Source: Hyaloscypha bicolor E
Lineage: Eukaryota > Ascomycota > Leotiomycetes > Helotiales > Hyaloscyphaceae
Direction: 5' to 3'
Assembly (NCBI RefSeq): GCF_002865645.1
Contig: NW_020194512.1
Coordinates: 1,963,183-2,027,182 of the forward strand
DNA length: 64,000 bases
Below are positions 1 through 11,596 of the stretch, piece by piece. The notes beneath the pieces are model-generated. The model was not told the DNA's origin, did not search any database, and worked only from the letters and a program-made list of their open reading frames with translations. The position numbers and the translations under genes were made by a program. The stretch's first letter is position 1; each line of letters begins with the position of its first letter.

Positions 1-397
1 CTAAAATTCCTTTCCTTAAGTCCTATAAAATTAATTAAGAACCAACTTAGAACCCTATTAAAGTATATATTTAGAGTCCATAAAGTAATGCGAATCTTTA
101 TATATATACTTTTTATTAATAAAAGTCTTAAAATAGTGAAGTTTTATTAATTAGGAAAACGTTTACGAGAAAGATTGACTGAAGTCATTCAATGGTCATC
201 CAAGTCTTCATAAAGACATCTAATTATACATCTGATACACAGAGGAAGTCTCAAGGAAGAGGACGCGCCAACGCCTTCGCTATTTGTCAACCTGAGAAAA
301 GGCGTCTGGTTAAAAACGTAAAATTTTACACATCCAACACGTCTTCATGACTTCGTAAAAGCAGCTTTGCGCCGAAGAATCCTGCACCTGCAGGAAA
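1..397. other. AT-rich intergenic edge, 3' of BCK1
   Basis: The first ~170 bases are strongly AT-rich (many TTAATTAA-, TATATA- and AAAATT-like words), unlike the genes that follow. No open frame of interest is present. The rest is the probable 3' UTR and terminator side of the minus-strand BCK1 gene, whose stop codon is at 398-400. The AT-richness could be an edge of a mutated transposon remnant, but nothing in it is recognisable. Confidence 0.5.
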
Positions 398-3300
398 TTA
401 GTATGCACCGCGAATCTTTGCATAGAGTTCCGTATCCAGGAAGTTGTAGTTGGGGTCCAGCTCGCAGAACGGATGTTGAGATAAAAGCGTGTCGGCAGTG
501 GGACGCTCAGGGGGATTGCTAAATCCAAGTTAGTGCATGCAGAGTCGTGGGAATCCATTCCGGTTACTCACATCGTGAAACAGTCAAACATGAACGCCAC
601 AGCTACTGGGCTGATAGTGGTTGCAACATCATCCGGGATTGGGGGGGCTTCGTTTAGACTGCCAAGTTTGTAAATGGCTCCCACCGTTTCTTCCTTGCTC
701 CACGGTCTCCTTCCAGCGAACATCTCGAGAACAACGCATCCAAGGGACCAGATATCCACTTTCGCCGAGTAGCCCTGACCTTGAGATCGGACGACCTCGG
801 GAGCCATCCAGAAAACGGAACCCTGCATGGAATTTGACGCATCGTTTCCGTAAATGTTGTCCGTTTTCTTCGAAATGCCAAAATCGGAAATCTTGCAGGT
901 TCCGTCAAGATCCAATAGAATATTGTCGGCCTTCAGATCACGGTGAAGGATACCTTCTCGATGCAGGTATGCAAGCCCTGAAAGTGTCTGCCGCGTCAAC
1001 GAACTCACTACGCCCTCCTCAAACTTGCCGTGCTTCCGCAAACAGCTTCCCACACTGCCACCAGAAATATACTCGAGGAAGATACTGATGGACATTTCTT
1101 TTCGTTCGCAGCCAAGATATTGGACAATATTGACGTGATCCAGATGTTGCATAGTATCAATCTCTTGATCAAGGGCGGCTACCATTTCTCGCATCTTATC
1201 TTTGTCGTTCCCAGCGGCTTTTGCGCTGACTTCAACTTGTTTGACAGCTAAGAATTCGCCCGTAGTGGCGTTCATTCCGAGATAAACACGACCGTAGGTT
1301 CCTTTGCCGATCAATTGGCCTTTAAACCATCGGAAAGTTGCTTGTCTTTTCGGAATCGTGTCTTGTGGGATCTGGGGTAGAATCATGCTACCGCGCTGAG
1401 GTTTGATCTGGACAATATTGGCCCCGAACATCTTAGTACTTTTACGACGAAGAATTGTGCTGGAAGCGCCTTGCTGTATAGGCGCAGTAAATCGTTTGTT
1501 CGCTTCATGCGCGCCCCTGGCGACTTCACGGATAGACTTCATGCGTCCTAGCCCACCAGAACGGCGGATATTTCTTTGCGCCATACTTTGCATGGAGCCT
1601 CGGCTCTCAAGTGCTTTCAAAGTTGATTCATCCGAGCCTAGCGTATCCCCGTCATTATAGGACAAGCTGGATCTGGCAGTATTTGCTGCTGGCGTTTCAC
1701 CGATTGTCATCCCGGCCTGGGCTGCTGCCAGCTGTTCTAGAGATTCATTTGATTCCGCTATAGGCGAAACCGGGGGAGAACCTCCGGAGCTTGCTTCTAG
1801 GACTGGTTGATCAAGGTCAAGGTTGGGGAAGAAGTCGTCTAGATGGTTGATAAGGGCTTCCGCAGGGGGTCTGCTTGCCCACAGGTCCTCTCTGGCAAAT
1901 GACTCCCGGCGGAGTAGTTTTGCACTCATATCTTCCGACGACTCCGCAGACCACCCCTCAGAGTTTGAAGCAGCAGAACCAGGTATACGTCGTTGTGGTC
2001 TTTTGCCAGAACTGCGAGAGCCGTCGTCATCCGCATCGGGAGTCCTCGAGGCGTTGGCCGTCGATGCACTATATTGTGGGGACGAGAATGAAACGGAGAG
2101 ACCCTTTTTCGATCTCGACGTTCTGATGGTCAAGCTTGGTCGTTTCCCCATATTGTCGGACCCGAGAGTGCCAGACTCGGCGGAACGATCCCTTCTCAAG
2201 CTCGACTTCTTCGCAAGTATACGAGATGCTATCGGCACAGCGAAAAGACCATCATCTGAATCGTCGTCCGAATCAACCTGCGCGGCTTGCTTTGGTGCAT
2301 TCTTGAAGTCGATGTTGGATTCTGTGAAGTCAAGATTTGGGCCATAAGACTTGCGGTTTCCGGGAATATTCATGCCAGGGTGCGCATGTGCACTGCTGGG
2401 ACTGAGCTCGGACGGAGAGGGAACTCTGCGTACTTCTTCTTCTCGAATCTTGGAGACAGCAGAATTTCTGGGTATCTCCAATGACAATGAGCGGTCACGA
2501 GCAGTATTGACATTGCCGTCCTCTCCATAGTCGGGGACAATGAAAGAGGTGTCTCCTCTACCCCAAGTCGTACTGCCCGGGGTGCCGCTTGCTGATCTAG
2601 GGCTACTCCGGCCGGAGCCAGAGGCTCCAAAATCAACAGTTGACATAGCACTTCGTCCTCGATCATATTGGTCACTGCTTCCCGGCGGTGAACTCATGTT
2701 CGGCGAGGGGCCGGGATTAGAATTACTTTGGCTGGGTTGACCCACCCCTCCCAGGCGGGTTCCCATGCCGATCAGAGCGGCAGCAATCCCACCAGTAGCT
2801 TGTGGAGAGGCAGGCACGGGCTTTCGTTTAGCTTCAGACATCTCGGAAAGGGGCTCGCCACCAGACATACGTTTCCCGTCACCACTGTCCGTACTCGTTA
2901 AGGACAGACGTGCTTGCTGACCTGTTCTCTTGCTCAAGGAATTGGCTTTAATCAGTGTTGCTGATTCCGCGGGCGGTGGAGGCGGTTTTCTTTGAGGAAG
3001 GAGACCTTCCATCTTCTTGTCTTCAAATGGGGAGTTTCGAGGCTGATCAAAATCAACGTTGCGCCCAACAATGCCAAATGAACCGTCAACGGAGGAAGTC
3101 TCCTTGCTTGCCTTCTTTTTTGCCAAATATGCTTTCTGCTTCTGTTCAACCTTTGACCGGTGCTCACTGGCAGCCAACTCGATGAAAGCTTGTCTGTCAG
3201 CTTCAGAAAGCTGGCTTTCTCCACCCTCGTGGGAGAAGCCAGACTGCATGAGACGGTCGCGAAGGCTCTCTGATTGTGCTGATTGTGGATCATATGTTGG

Positions 3301-6135
3301 CAAACTGGGTGAATCTCGATTTGATGGTAAGCCAGCCGCCTTTATCGTATTTTGTCGAGAGCTTGGCGGTGATGAGTTTGAGCGCCTCCTCGCACCGTTC
3401 AGGGCCGCATATGCCTCTTCGTCTAAAGGCGCCGTTGGAGGTAAGACAGGGGACAGACCGAGTTTGTTCACAAAATTCATCCCTAGACCAGCCGTCAGCG
3501 ACGCGGGCAGCGTTGCAGCTGAGTGGGGAGGAGCCCGGATATAAAATTTGAGGCTCCCAGATTGATCCGCTTTAGTCCGTCTATATAACAACAACTTTTG
3601 ATCGTCCAACGGCTCGTCGTGCTCAGCTCTCCCAAGATCAGTGAGAAAGATCTGAACAAACTCCGCGTCCTTTAAGCCCAGATTTGAATAAATTACGGAC
3701 CGAAGCTCGCCGGCTGAATCTATATCAGTGACTTCACACATGCGATAATTCCAGCCATCTAGAGTAACAAGGATAAAATTCCGTCCAGGCGCGTTGCGTC
3801 TGCCACGGTAACCAGTGGTGTGAGCAAAGCGGTCGTACTCCGATGCAGAAAAGGTCGAAGCAGGTCGGTCAAGAGAAGTCTCGCTGGAGTTACTGATCTT
3901 CCCATTGCCCAAGAAAGAAGCAGGCTTGAAACTTAAGGATGGACTTGTGGGCGATTCGAGATTTGGTTCTTCTGGGGAAGGGGCAGCGCCATCGTCCTTC
4001 TTTTTCTTTCTGAAATGTTTGAGAAAACCTTTAGACTCTTTTGCAGAACTTGGCTGATCTGAACTAGGTGGCCGGTCATCCAATGGAGAAGGTCGCGTTC
4101 CGTCAACGCCATGTCGGCGGCTGTCCTGATTCCGAACTAGATTCAACTCCCCAACAGCACCTCCCATTCCACCACGCAGAATCTGGTTAGCACCTGGTGG
4201 GACACCAGAGCCATATATGGCTGTGCTTGACGAAATGGAATCGGTACTGTTGGTGGATCGATGCCCAAATTTCGCGCTATGAGGCGATGCTGATAAGTTT
4301 CCTGCAGAAGATGCCTGCAGATTAGAAAATGCTCCGCCAGGGCTGTCACTCTTTGGACTGCCATCAATACGGAGTGCGGGACCCCTGAAAGGTCCTTCTC
4401 CTGTTTCACTACTAGCACTAGGACTGTGGCGACGGCTACCATCACCATCAATGTTTCTAAGAGCATTCCGATAAACCGCTCGGTTCTGAGAGCTGTATGT
4501 ATCTGAATCTCCCGCTTGCCCATTATTGCTTAGGATTGGCATGGTGGTACTTCGGCCAGAAATCCTCTGAGCCGCAAAACCCGGGCCTGGACCTTTGAAC
4601 ATTGATTTTCCAGGACTATCATCTTCTCCATTCGCGGTGCTGGGGGTTGAAACGTGAAACTCACGACCTAGACTCGGTGACCCTTCTAATGTTCCCTCGG
4701 TGCCTGCACTGGGGATGTTGGCCGTTGAAGATTCTCTCCGGACGTGAGATCCTTTCGTCACGTCAGGTGCCCTGCCAGTGACGATACCCCTGATCAACCG
4801 GCGCATTCGTTTGCCTTCTTCTCGCTCCCTAGCCTGGTCCCAGCCGGTACCACTACTCGAGCACTCCTTTGCAAGCCGAGGGTATACTTGCTGGTGCATC
4901 ATGCCAAAATTTCCTCTCCCTCCGTGACCACTACCCAATTCAAGGAAAACAGAACCACATATATTAAGGTATTTAAAAGTTTCTTGCCAATCATTCGAGA
5001 ATTGGTTGTTGGCGAGCCAAAGCAAAACGCGGTCTATGGTCCACTCCTTGCCAGCATCACTTGGGGAAATTGGAGTATTTGAATTGTTGCTAGCGGAGTG
5101 TTGATGGTTGCTATTTTGGTTTGCGTTCAAGCCTCGATTTGACATTTGCGTGTTGAGAATAGTTGCTGTTGGGGGTCCAGGAGAATTGTACTCGGGCAAA
5201 TGAATATTATTAAAGCGATTTACCGGCGTTTGTGACTGGTATGATCGCTCACGATCGTAGTAGCTGCCACCGTCATCTAATGGAGTAGTCAGGCCAGTAT
5301 CCCCGGTATTTCTAGAGGCCCTGGAGCTACTGTCAGACGTTGCCGAAAACTCTGCACTATCACCACGATTGAAACTTGGCTCTTGTCTGCCAAATCCTGG
5401 GATGCCAACCCCTGGACCAAATGAATCACCGTGTGGTATATAAGTCGCCGACATCTGATGTTCGCTCGCAGGCGGCGGAGGTATAGCCAAAGGCGGAGGC
5501 TGGTGGCTAACATAGCTCTGTCCAGGATTGTATGCTTGGTGCTGAGTATTGGTAGGCGGGTTGGGAGGTGGGAGAGGAAAGCCTCTAGCATCATAGGATC
5601 GTACCCAACCTGCTTGCCAATTTGATACTGGTGGTGGGCCAGGCGGTGGAGGAATCATCACCCCGGGGTGCTGATGCGACTGAGGGGCTACATTTCGAGG
5701 AGGTGGTGGAGGGATTGACATCATGTGTTGCTGAGCCGGGGGAGACATCGGTGGAGGTGGTGGAATAACATATTGTCTCGGCGGATCCGGCCCACCTGGG
5801 TGCCGCTGTCCTGGTTGATACATGACAGGAGCACCTGGACCGGAGCGCGTTGAGGGTCGATAGGAATTATTCGCAGGGTATGAAGGAGACGGGAGGGGTT
5901 CTGCGGCAGCTGAACGCGCTCTTGGCCTCGATGTCGAGCTCGCCGAGGAAAGAATCGGGTACGGCGAGCCTATGCCATACAAAGGAATCAAGAGGTTCGA
6001 TGAGCTACTGACGTTGTATTGTGGGACGTCGTTCAGGACCAGGTCTTCTGGCACTTGGAGGTCGGAGTGTGAGGTGTTTCTTAGTGATGCTGCGGGTGCT
6101 CTGTTTGCTGAGGAGGAGCGTGGCCGCGAGGTCAT
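398..6135 (-). CDS. bck1: MAP kinase kinase kinase, Bck1 type (cell wall integrity)
   Basis: Two exons: 6135..572 and 518..398, separated by a 53-base intron (donor GTGAGT, acceptor TTTAG). Splicing restores the kinase C-terminus (CFTINPPERPTADTLL...ending IRGAY) and gives 1894 residues. The order is a Pro-rich N-terminus (~100-220), a SAM-like domain (~358-455, starting EWTIDRVLLWL), a Ras-association-like domain (~784-865, RNFILVTLDGWNYR), long Ser-rich disordered stretches, and a Ser/Thr kinase domain from ~1600 with the glycine loop GKGTYGRVYLG, VAIK-like AVKQVEV, HRDLKADN and DFG. This architecture is that of Bck1 MAPKKKs, which act below protein kinase C and above the Mkk-Slt2/Mpk1 pair in wall-stress signalling. 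Family assignment is firm; pathway role is from family knowledge. Confidence 0.95.
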
Positions 6136-6908
6136 CGTAATGTGTGCATCTCGTCATGTAAGCTCGGATTGGAGGACTGCGATAAGTACCGCCTCCTTGC
6201 GCCCTTGAAGACAAAGACAGTCACCTGGCGAGGCTTGTTGAAACGGGGTGTCGCAGGTCGGAATCGAGAGGTCTACCGGTCCAGCAACAAACTCTGTCCC
6301 GATGGTAGGGCGATGTGGTAGAGAAGGGGATGGATCTGAGGGCATTCACAAGAAGTGTGCGGATTTCCGTGAGGTGGAAGGGCTGCTCGTCCGCCAGTGA
6401 GAGCTCGTTTCGAGAGCAGAAACCAACGTTGCACCAGCCACTCTCGTCCATGTCAGGGCCCTCTACGTGGCCAATGAAACAGCCTGCCTTAGCCGCCCTA
6501 CACTAGTTTCGAATTATCAGTAGGCACAAGCCACAATTCAGCATTTCGTCTAGTCTCGTGCTTCACTGCATTCTTTGAAGCATTTCTCCCCACCAAAGTT
6601 TCTTCCCTTCTTCATCCACGAAGCCGCCTCAATATCCAGCAAGCACTTGGACACCCAATCGGTCCGTCGCGCCTAGATGCTTTGAAAACAGCTGCACAAG
6701 CATATGAGAAATGGTGTGTCGTCTTAGGTGGGCGGATATCAGAGCTTGAATCTGGAAAATAGTAACCGCCAAAAGTATTTGTGCTATTGGGGGTCCTCTT
6801 TCTTACATTGGTTTTCACAAGCACCAAGAGCTCTCAATTCACAAATTCCTCTTCAAACTGTTCCTATCATAGCTGACATCAGAACCTCGGCTCTGAATAT
6901 CCCCGGCT
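6136..6908. promoter_or_regulatory. BCK1 upstream region
   Basis: This stretch holds the presumed promoter and 5' UTR of the minus-strand BCK1 gene and the degraded upstream side of the pyruvate decarboxylase remnant. Open frames here are short and show no recognisable protein. I searched it for earlier parts of a pyruvate decarboxylase and found none that I could support. Confidence 0.4.
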
Positions 6909-7303
6909 CAAGAGCTCTCAACAATGATTCGCCTAGGGCTGAATCCGATCATGTAAGTCTTAAACTCCAAAGCATCTCCTAGATCTAAACATTGACATGC
7001 TACAGTTTTGTCATCAATAACGAGGGTTACACCATTGAAAGATTAATCCACGGCATATATGAGGTATACAACGACATTCAACTTTGGCACTTAAGGAACT
7101 TGTCAATGTTTTCGGTGCTAAGGAGGGAGAATCTAGAACTTACCAAGTCAAGGCGAAGGAGCAAACCAAGAAGCTGTTCGATGACAAGGAGTTCAACTTT
7201 GCGAATGATCTTCAATTTGTCGAGCTCTATGCCAAAGCAGGATATGCGAAGAGCGTTGATGTTGATCGCGGTTGCGAGTGCGAGGATCAATGCCAAACAA
7301 TGA
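6909..7303 (+). pseudogene. pyruvate decarboxylase, 3' remnant with frameshifts
   Basis: The strand reads QELSTMIRLGLNPI to 6952. A 53-base intron-like gap (6953-7005, GTAAGT...CTACAG) follows, then [17 protein letters not shown] and YNDIQLWHL. At about 7093 the frame slips, apparently by loss of one A in TTAAGG, and [19 protein letters not shown] continues in another frame to LQFVELY. At about 7229 a second slip, apparently loss of two bases before ATGCC, returns to the first frame for [12 protein letters not shown] to a TGA at 7301-7303. These are the C-terminal thiamine-diphosphate-binding motifs of fungal pyruvate decarboxylase (pyruvate to acetaldehyde). The N-terminal two-thirds is absent. 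Splice signals survive, so this looks like a decayed gene fragment and not a reverse-transcribed copy. The ancestral family is clear; non-function is inferred. Confidence 0.85.
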
Positions 7304-7567
7304 TAATTGGAATCGAAGTTTGGAGTATGTGGAGGCTCCTAGATTAGAAAATTGGTAGAATCGTAATAGATATCAAGATCATGAAGAAAAATCCAAAAAG
7401 TTCCAGAGTCAAGCCCCCACGTAGTCTCGGAACCGTCAGCCTGGTAGCTAGAAAACGCTAGCGCTTCTAATTGGCCACAACAGAGTCCTCGCTTATTTCG
7501 CACCTTCTATTTTCTCGGACTCGATTTCGATATGAAGACTCATGATCATCCAGCATAAGTGGCCACC

Positions 7568-9098
7568 ATGGCAGATTCGAATAAGCGCAAAGAAAGACCG
7601 GGCGGAAGTGGTCAAGACAAGAGAGGACTGAAGAGGAGTAAGGTGCGTTTTGTCCTCTTAATATTTCTCAACGAATTCCAGTGCTGGACGGCCCACAGAT
7701 GTGGCCCGCGGCTTGAGATCCAGCCCGAAGTACAGTCGACACAGTTCAATGGGCAGCGCAATGAGTTTAAATGTTCCTCCTTGGACTCACTTTCATTTCA
7801 ATTCCTTTTCTGTTTTGTGCGTCACGCTTGACTCAAATTAAATTTATTTTTCATGCGGCTGGGGATGATCAAAAGATGTGTTTGATATTATTATCTATGA
7901 AATCTACGAAAGTGAAACGATAGAGACGAGTCTGACCTCCGATTAGGGTGGATCAGGAGGCAAGTGGCAGACACCACACCAGAAAGTAAAAGAAGCTTCT
8001 CGTGGAAACGGCAAGATTGAGCCTGGTGATGCCGGTATATGGGCGACATGCGCAAGAAATCAAGAGGGAAAGGCGACTGGGGAGCTCAAGATTATGCTTG
8101 AGGAAGTAGGTTACTTCTCCTACAGGCCTTCTGCACAAGACTAATATCGTTCAGTGCGCGGAGAGGTTCTATGGTATTGTGTCGAGGTCAGAGGAGCAAG
8201 AAGATGAGGAGGATGAGTCGATGGACGACATTGAGTCCTCAATTCAAAGGGAAGTGGCTTCCCTGGGCAAGAAGCAAAACCACGCCAAGCTCATTGCTCC
8301 AGTTCGCCTAGACCTGCAATGCGTCTTATTCTTCAAAATCAGACCACCAATTGAACCAGTTGATTTTGTGCATAGGATATGCAAGGAGGTAGTATCTACA
8401 CCGAGCATCAGACGGATGAAGTACATCAACCGATTGACACCGATGACCTTGATGGGCAAAGCGACGGAGAAAGGGCTCGAAGAAGTAGGGAGAGTTGTCC
8501 TCGGTCAGCACTTCAATCTTCGAGAGGACCAAGAAAATACTATGGAGGATGAGGGCCATGAAGGAAGAAAAGTGGAATTACAGAAGATCCCCAATCATTC
8601 TGTAAGTGTGGTGACTTTCAGGTTGACCGCGCCTCTCGCCTCGTTTTGTTGGCAGGTGGCAGGCCCCAAGATCGAAATGGGAAAGTATTGACGATTCAGG
8701 ACTGATATTTGTCACAGTACGCAATTCGGCCGACTACTCGCAATCACACTGCCCCCCTGAAAAGAGACGGTATAATCAAGCAAATTGCGAATCTAATATC
8801 AGATGAGCATAAAGTTGATCTCACCAGCCCTGAAAAAGTCATCATTGTCGAAATATATCAGGTATGATATCCCTCACCGAGATTTGCATAGCCAGCGACG
8901 GATCTTCACAGATTATAAGACGTGGCATGTGAAAAGCTCGCCTACTGATACTCAATATAGACTGTCTGTGGAGTGAGCGTTGTAGAAAGCGATTGGGAGT
9001 CGCTGAAGCGTTTCAACCTCGCCGAATTGTATTCGAGTCAACGTACACCGAAAGCCGCGGCAGCGTTAGCGTCAGCGTCAGACGGTGCTAAACTATAA
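7568..9098 (+). CDS. tan1: tRNA acetylation factor TAN1 (THUMP domain)
   Basis: Five exons: 7568-7642, 7947-8105, 8155-8601, 8718-8861, 8961-9098, giving 320 residues. The start ATG lies in GCCACCATGG, an optimal initiation context. The first intron is 304 bases, much longer than the others (49-116). The basic N-terminus (NKRKERP, RGLKRSK) is followed by EPGDAGIWATC, an acidic stretch EDEEDESMDD, and a THUMP region (~140-300) containing FFKIRPPIEP, YAIRPTTRNH and KVIIVEIYQTVCGVSVV. TAN1/THUMPD1 proteins bind tRNA and assist the Kre33/NAT10 acetyltransferase in making N4-acetylcytidine at position 12 of tRNA-Ser and tRNA-Leu. Family assignment rests on motif order and length. Confidence 0.88.
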
Positions 9099-9779
9099 AA
9101 CGTAATGGTAGACGAGGCTGCTGCCGTTGCTGCGCCTTCTGTCGCTTCCTGAAACGTGGAATCGTGAAGGGCAAAGACATTGCCGTCTAGAATTTGCTTT
9201 TTCTATGACCTGAAGAATCATGCGTGCAGATTTAAGCGGGAACAAGCGCATGGACAGCCTCACTTCTGGTTCAAACTTTACCTTGAAGAATGACAGTGCG
9301 CCACAAATACTGTTGAGATTTCCCACCGATCTTCGCATTGGTTTGGAGAAGTAAAGAGCAGAGTAATAGTGATCCAAAAGGGACCAGGTGTTCCAGCCTG
9401 AATGCTCAACCAACACATGATATACGGCGAAATGTGTATTGCTGCAGAAAGGTGTTATCAAATACCTACGACAGACCGCAAGCTTTTCAACCCTGTGGAG
9501 GTGGAGGGGCGACCGTCCTGGCTTTCCTACTCTCCGAGGCGCCAATGCAGCCGTGCCTGACAGTTCGTATAGACATTGTGAGACAGATATCCAATCGAGA
9601 TTATTGGCCGGAAGGAAAAACCACTCTTTGGGGTCCGCAATACTGAGGACCGAAGAATCATCTCGGTGACTGCTGAAAGTGTAGCCTACGTCTTGTGCGA
9701 ACACGCAATCTTTCCAAAAGCTCCAACCCCAAAATTTGATCCAATGATCAGTCCAGGCCTGACCCGCCCAGCGTCTCAT
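9093..9779 (-). CDS. hypothetical ORF, uncertain
   Basis: An uninterrupted 228-codon frame lies antisense and downstream of TAN1, overlapping its stop codon by six bases. The translation is rich in aromatic residues (WIKFWGWSFWKDC, LDHYYSALYF) and has about ten cysteines, but I recognise no family. There is a possible splice donor inside (CAAGGTAAAG), so it could also be one exon of a larger or decayed gene. The gap up to 11.5 kb shows no partner exon. It may be only a chance open frame. Confidence 0.22.
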   Translation of the reverse strand: MRRWAGQAWTDHWIKFWGWSFWKDCVFAQDVGYTFSSHRDDSSVLSIADPKEWFFLPANNLDWISVSQCLYELSGTAALAPRRVGKPGRSPLHLHRVEKLAVCRRYLITPFCSNTHFAVYHVLVEHSGWNTWSLLDHYYSALYFSKPMRRSVGNLNSICGALSFFKVKFEPEVRLSMRLFPLKSARMILQVIEKANSRRQCLCPSRFHVSGSDRRRSNGSSLVYHYVL

Positions 9780-11542
9780 GCGGCATGCCCACTTTTCAAA
9801 GGAGATGTTGCAGCTTTCTCGTGAAATTACCTGTTTCCACTGCTTCGAATGTTACATGAGGCTTCATCCGAGTATGTAGCCTCGCTAAAAGGCTTCCTTC
9901 GTCCCAATCGGGGATTTTTGGTGATCGGTGCGTCTAACCATATCGGCCCAAAATTAACGAACCCATCCCTTATCCCGGGTTCCAGGGAGTCCAGACGAGG
10001 GGCAGATCCGGGGGTACCGGATTGATTGCTTGTGCTTGGTACTTATGGTAGGCGTGTACGTGAGTATCACCCTGCACCAAGACATGGAAGGAAAGGGCTG
10101 ATTAGATTAAATGTGAATATGCTGTTGAATGCTCTTCCACATCCAAGCTACGACGAACCGGAGTCCTGTATGCGGCTTATCTGGTGTTGTATAATTTGCT
10201 GTATTGACGCGGTGATTTGCGGTGAAGCTTCCAGCTCCAATGGCCGAGCGGTTCTTACTCTCCAGCGTGCTATGTAGACGAGCTTTTGATGGACGACTGC
10301 AAAGAACAAGCACGAATTATTGCATCTCCGCGGGGCATATTGAGATCCATCTGCATACGGTACAGCGTTGTGCTACTCGCTCGGGCTTGTACGAATCTAT
10401 TAACCAACCAAAGTACCTACCATGCCGTAACCTTATTCGATGGAGGCTGAGACGAAGCCCTGAAGAGAAGCCACTTTCCCGACTCCACGCAACTCTGTGC
10501 AATCACTCTTCAGGGACGCAGAAGCTGCTGTGCGAAGGATTGGCATGCTATTTCGAAGCCCTCCAGCTCGTCCGCATTGCCATTCTGGTCACCTCGCTCA
10601 TCTCGGCCCACCGCGTCCAGACCTCGCCAACTGACACACCCGCTCCTTTTGATGGTCCCGCACGAACTTCCACCGCCATTCCATGCATGACGGAGGCGCC
10701 TCCCATGCACGTTCGCTTAGTACCGTCCACTAGGAGATTTCTCGACTCGCTTCACCATGTTTCCTCCAACCCAGCCCGTCCAGCATCTACGCAACTGCAT
10801 GTCTTCATCCCACCAAAACAGCCACCGGAAGCATTCTTCCAATACCCTCATGCACAAAATGCATGCCAAATCGCTTTACTCCCCTCACCCCCCCAAAAGA
10901 GGTAGTCTCGGCAACTCGTCGCCGACTCAAACCTCTGTCAAGCGCCCACGCGCCTCGGGAAGTCGCCAAACCAATATTACAAGCAGAAGAGGAAATATAA
11001 TTCTTATGACCTAGGTGGCTTTTCACCTGGCTGAAGACTTCTCCAGCTCCCGTTCCACCTGGCCAATCGGTCTTACTTTTTCACTGCAATAAATAATGGC
11101 ACCGAGTCTTCCTGGAACTGCGCACCAACTCGGCCGCGTTGCATCTATTCGTATGTTCCCTCACATGTGCCGGGGTTGCAGCCTTACAGCTTCTGGCATC
11201 GTTGATAGGGCGCCTGTCTCCCTCCTTTTCAAGGTATCCAGCTCCTTCTACATGTGTTCCCTTCATGAAGGCGCGCACCATCCTTTCCTCAGGCACTTGT
11301 TCAGCACCAACGTGACCACAATTATGCCCACTCTATTCTGTCCTATTGCCAGGATCCTTGCATCATCCACTGCTCGGGGATAACCCATGACCCAGGAAAT
11401 GAGGGAATCTTTCAGTCTTCGGGGATACAATAAAAGCAACCAAGTGAACTGACACCCAAGATTTGCCCAGGAAATATTCTTCCACAGATATTGAACAGTT
11501 TCGTTATATCTCACAGCTCGCTATCAAGCCTCTATTTAGACT
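9780..11542. other. intergenic region without a supported gene
   Basis: Several frames are open here, the longest 10222-10905 on plus (227 codons), but their translations are Arg/His/Pro-rich, lack recognisable motifs and have no splice or start support. The 3' part (about 11400-11596) is presumably the promoter of the phosphotransferase-fold gene that follows. Confidence 0.4.
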
Positions 11543-11596
11543 TTGGACTTTCACCTTCCATTCTCACGCCTGCGGCGCGTTACTGTCCCGTCCGCC

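Noticed and set aside
10236..10320. tRNA-like start (AATGGCCGAGCGGTT resembles the D-arm of tRNA-Ser/Leu)
   Set aside because: No GGTTCGAATCC-type T-arm at the right distance and no closing acceptor stem.
10222..10905. 227-codon plus-strand frame
   Set aside because: Arg/His/Ser-rich translation with no domain, overlapped by several other open frames in a GC-rich stretch.
11543..11596. start of the phosphotransferase-fold gene at 11543
   Set aside because: The ATG at 11597 has a better context and the first 18 codons look like leader; kept only as an alternative.
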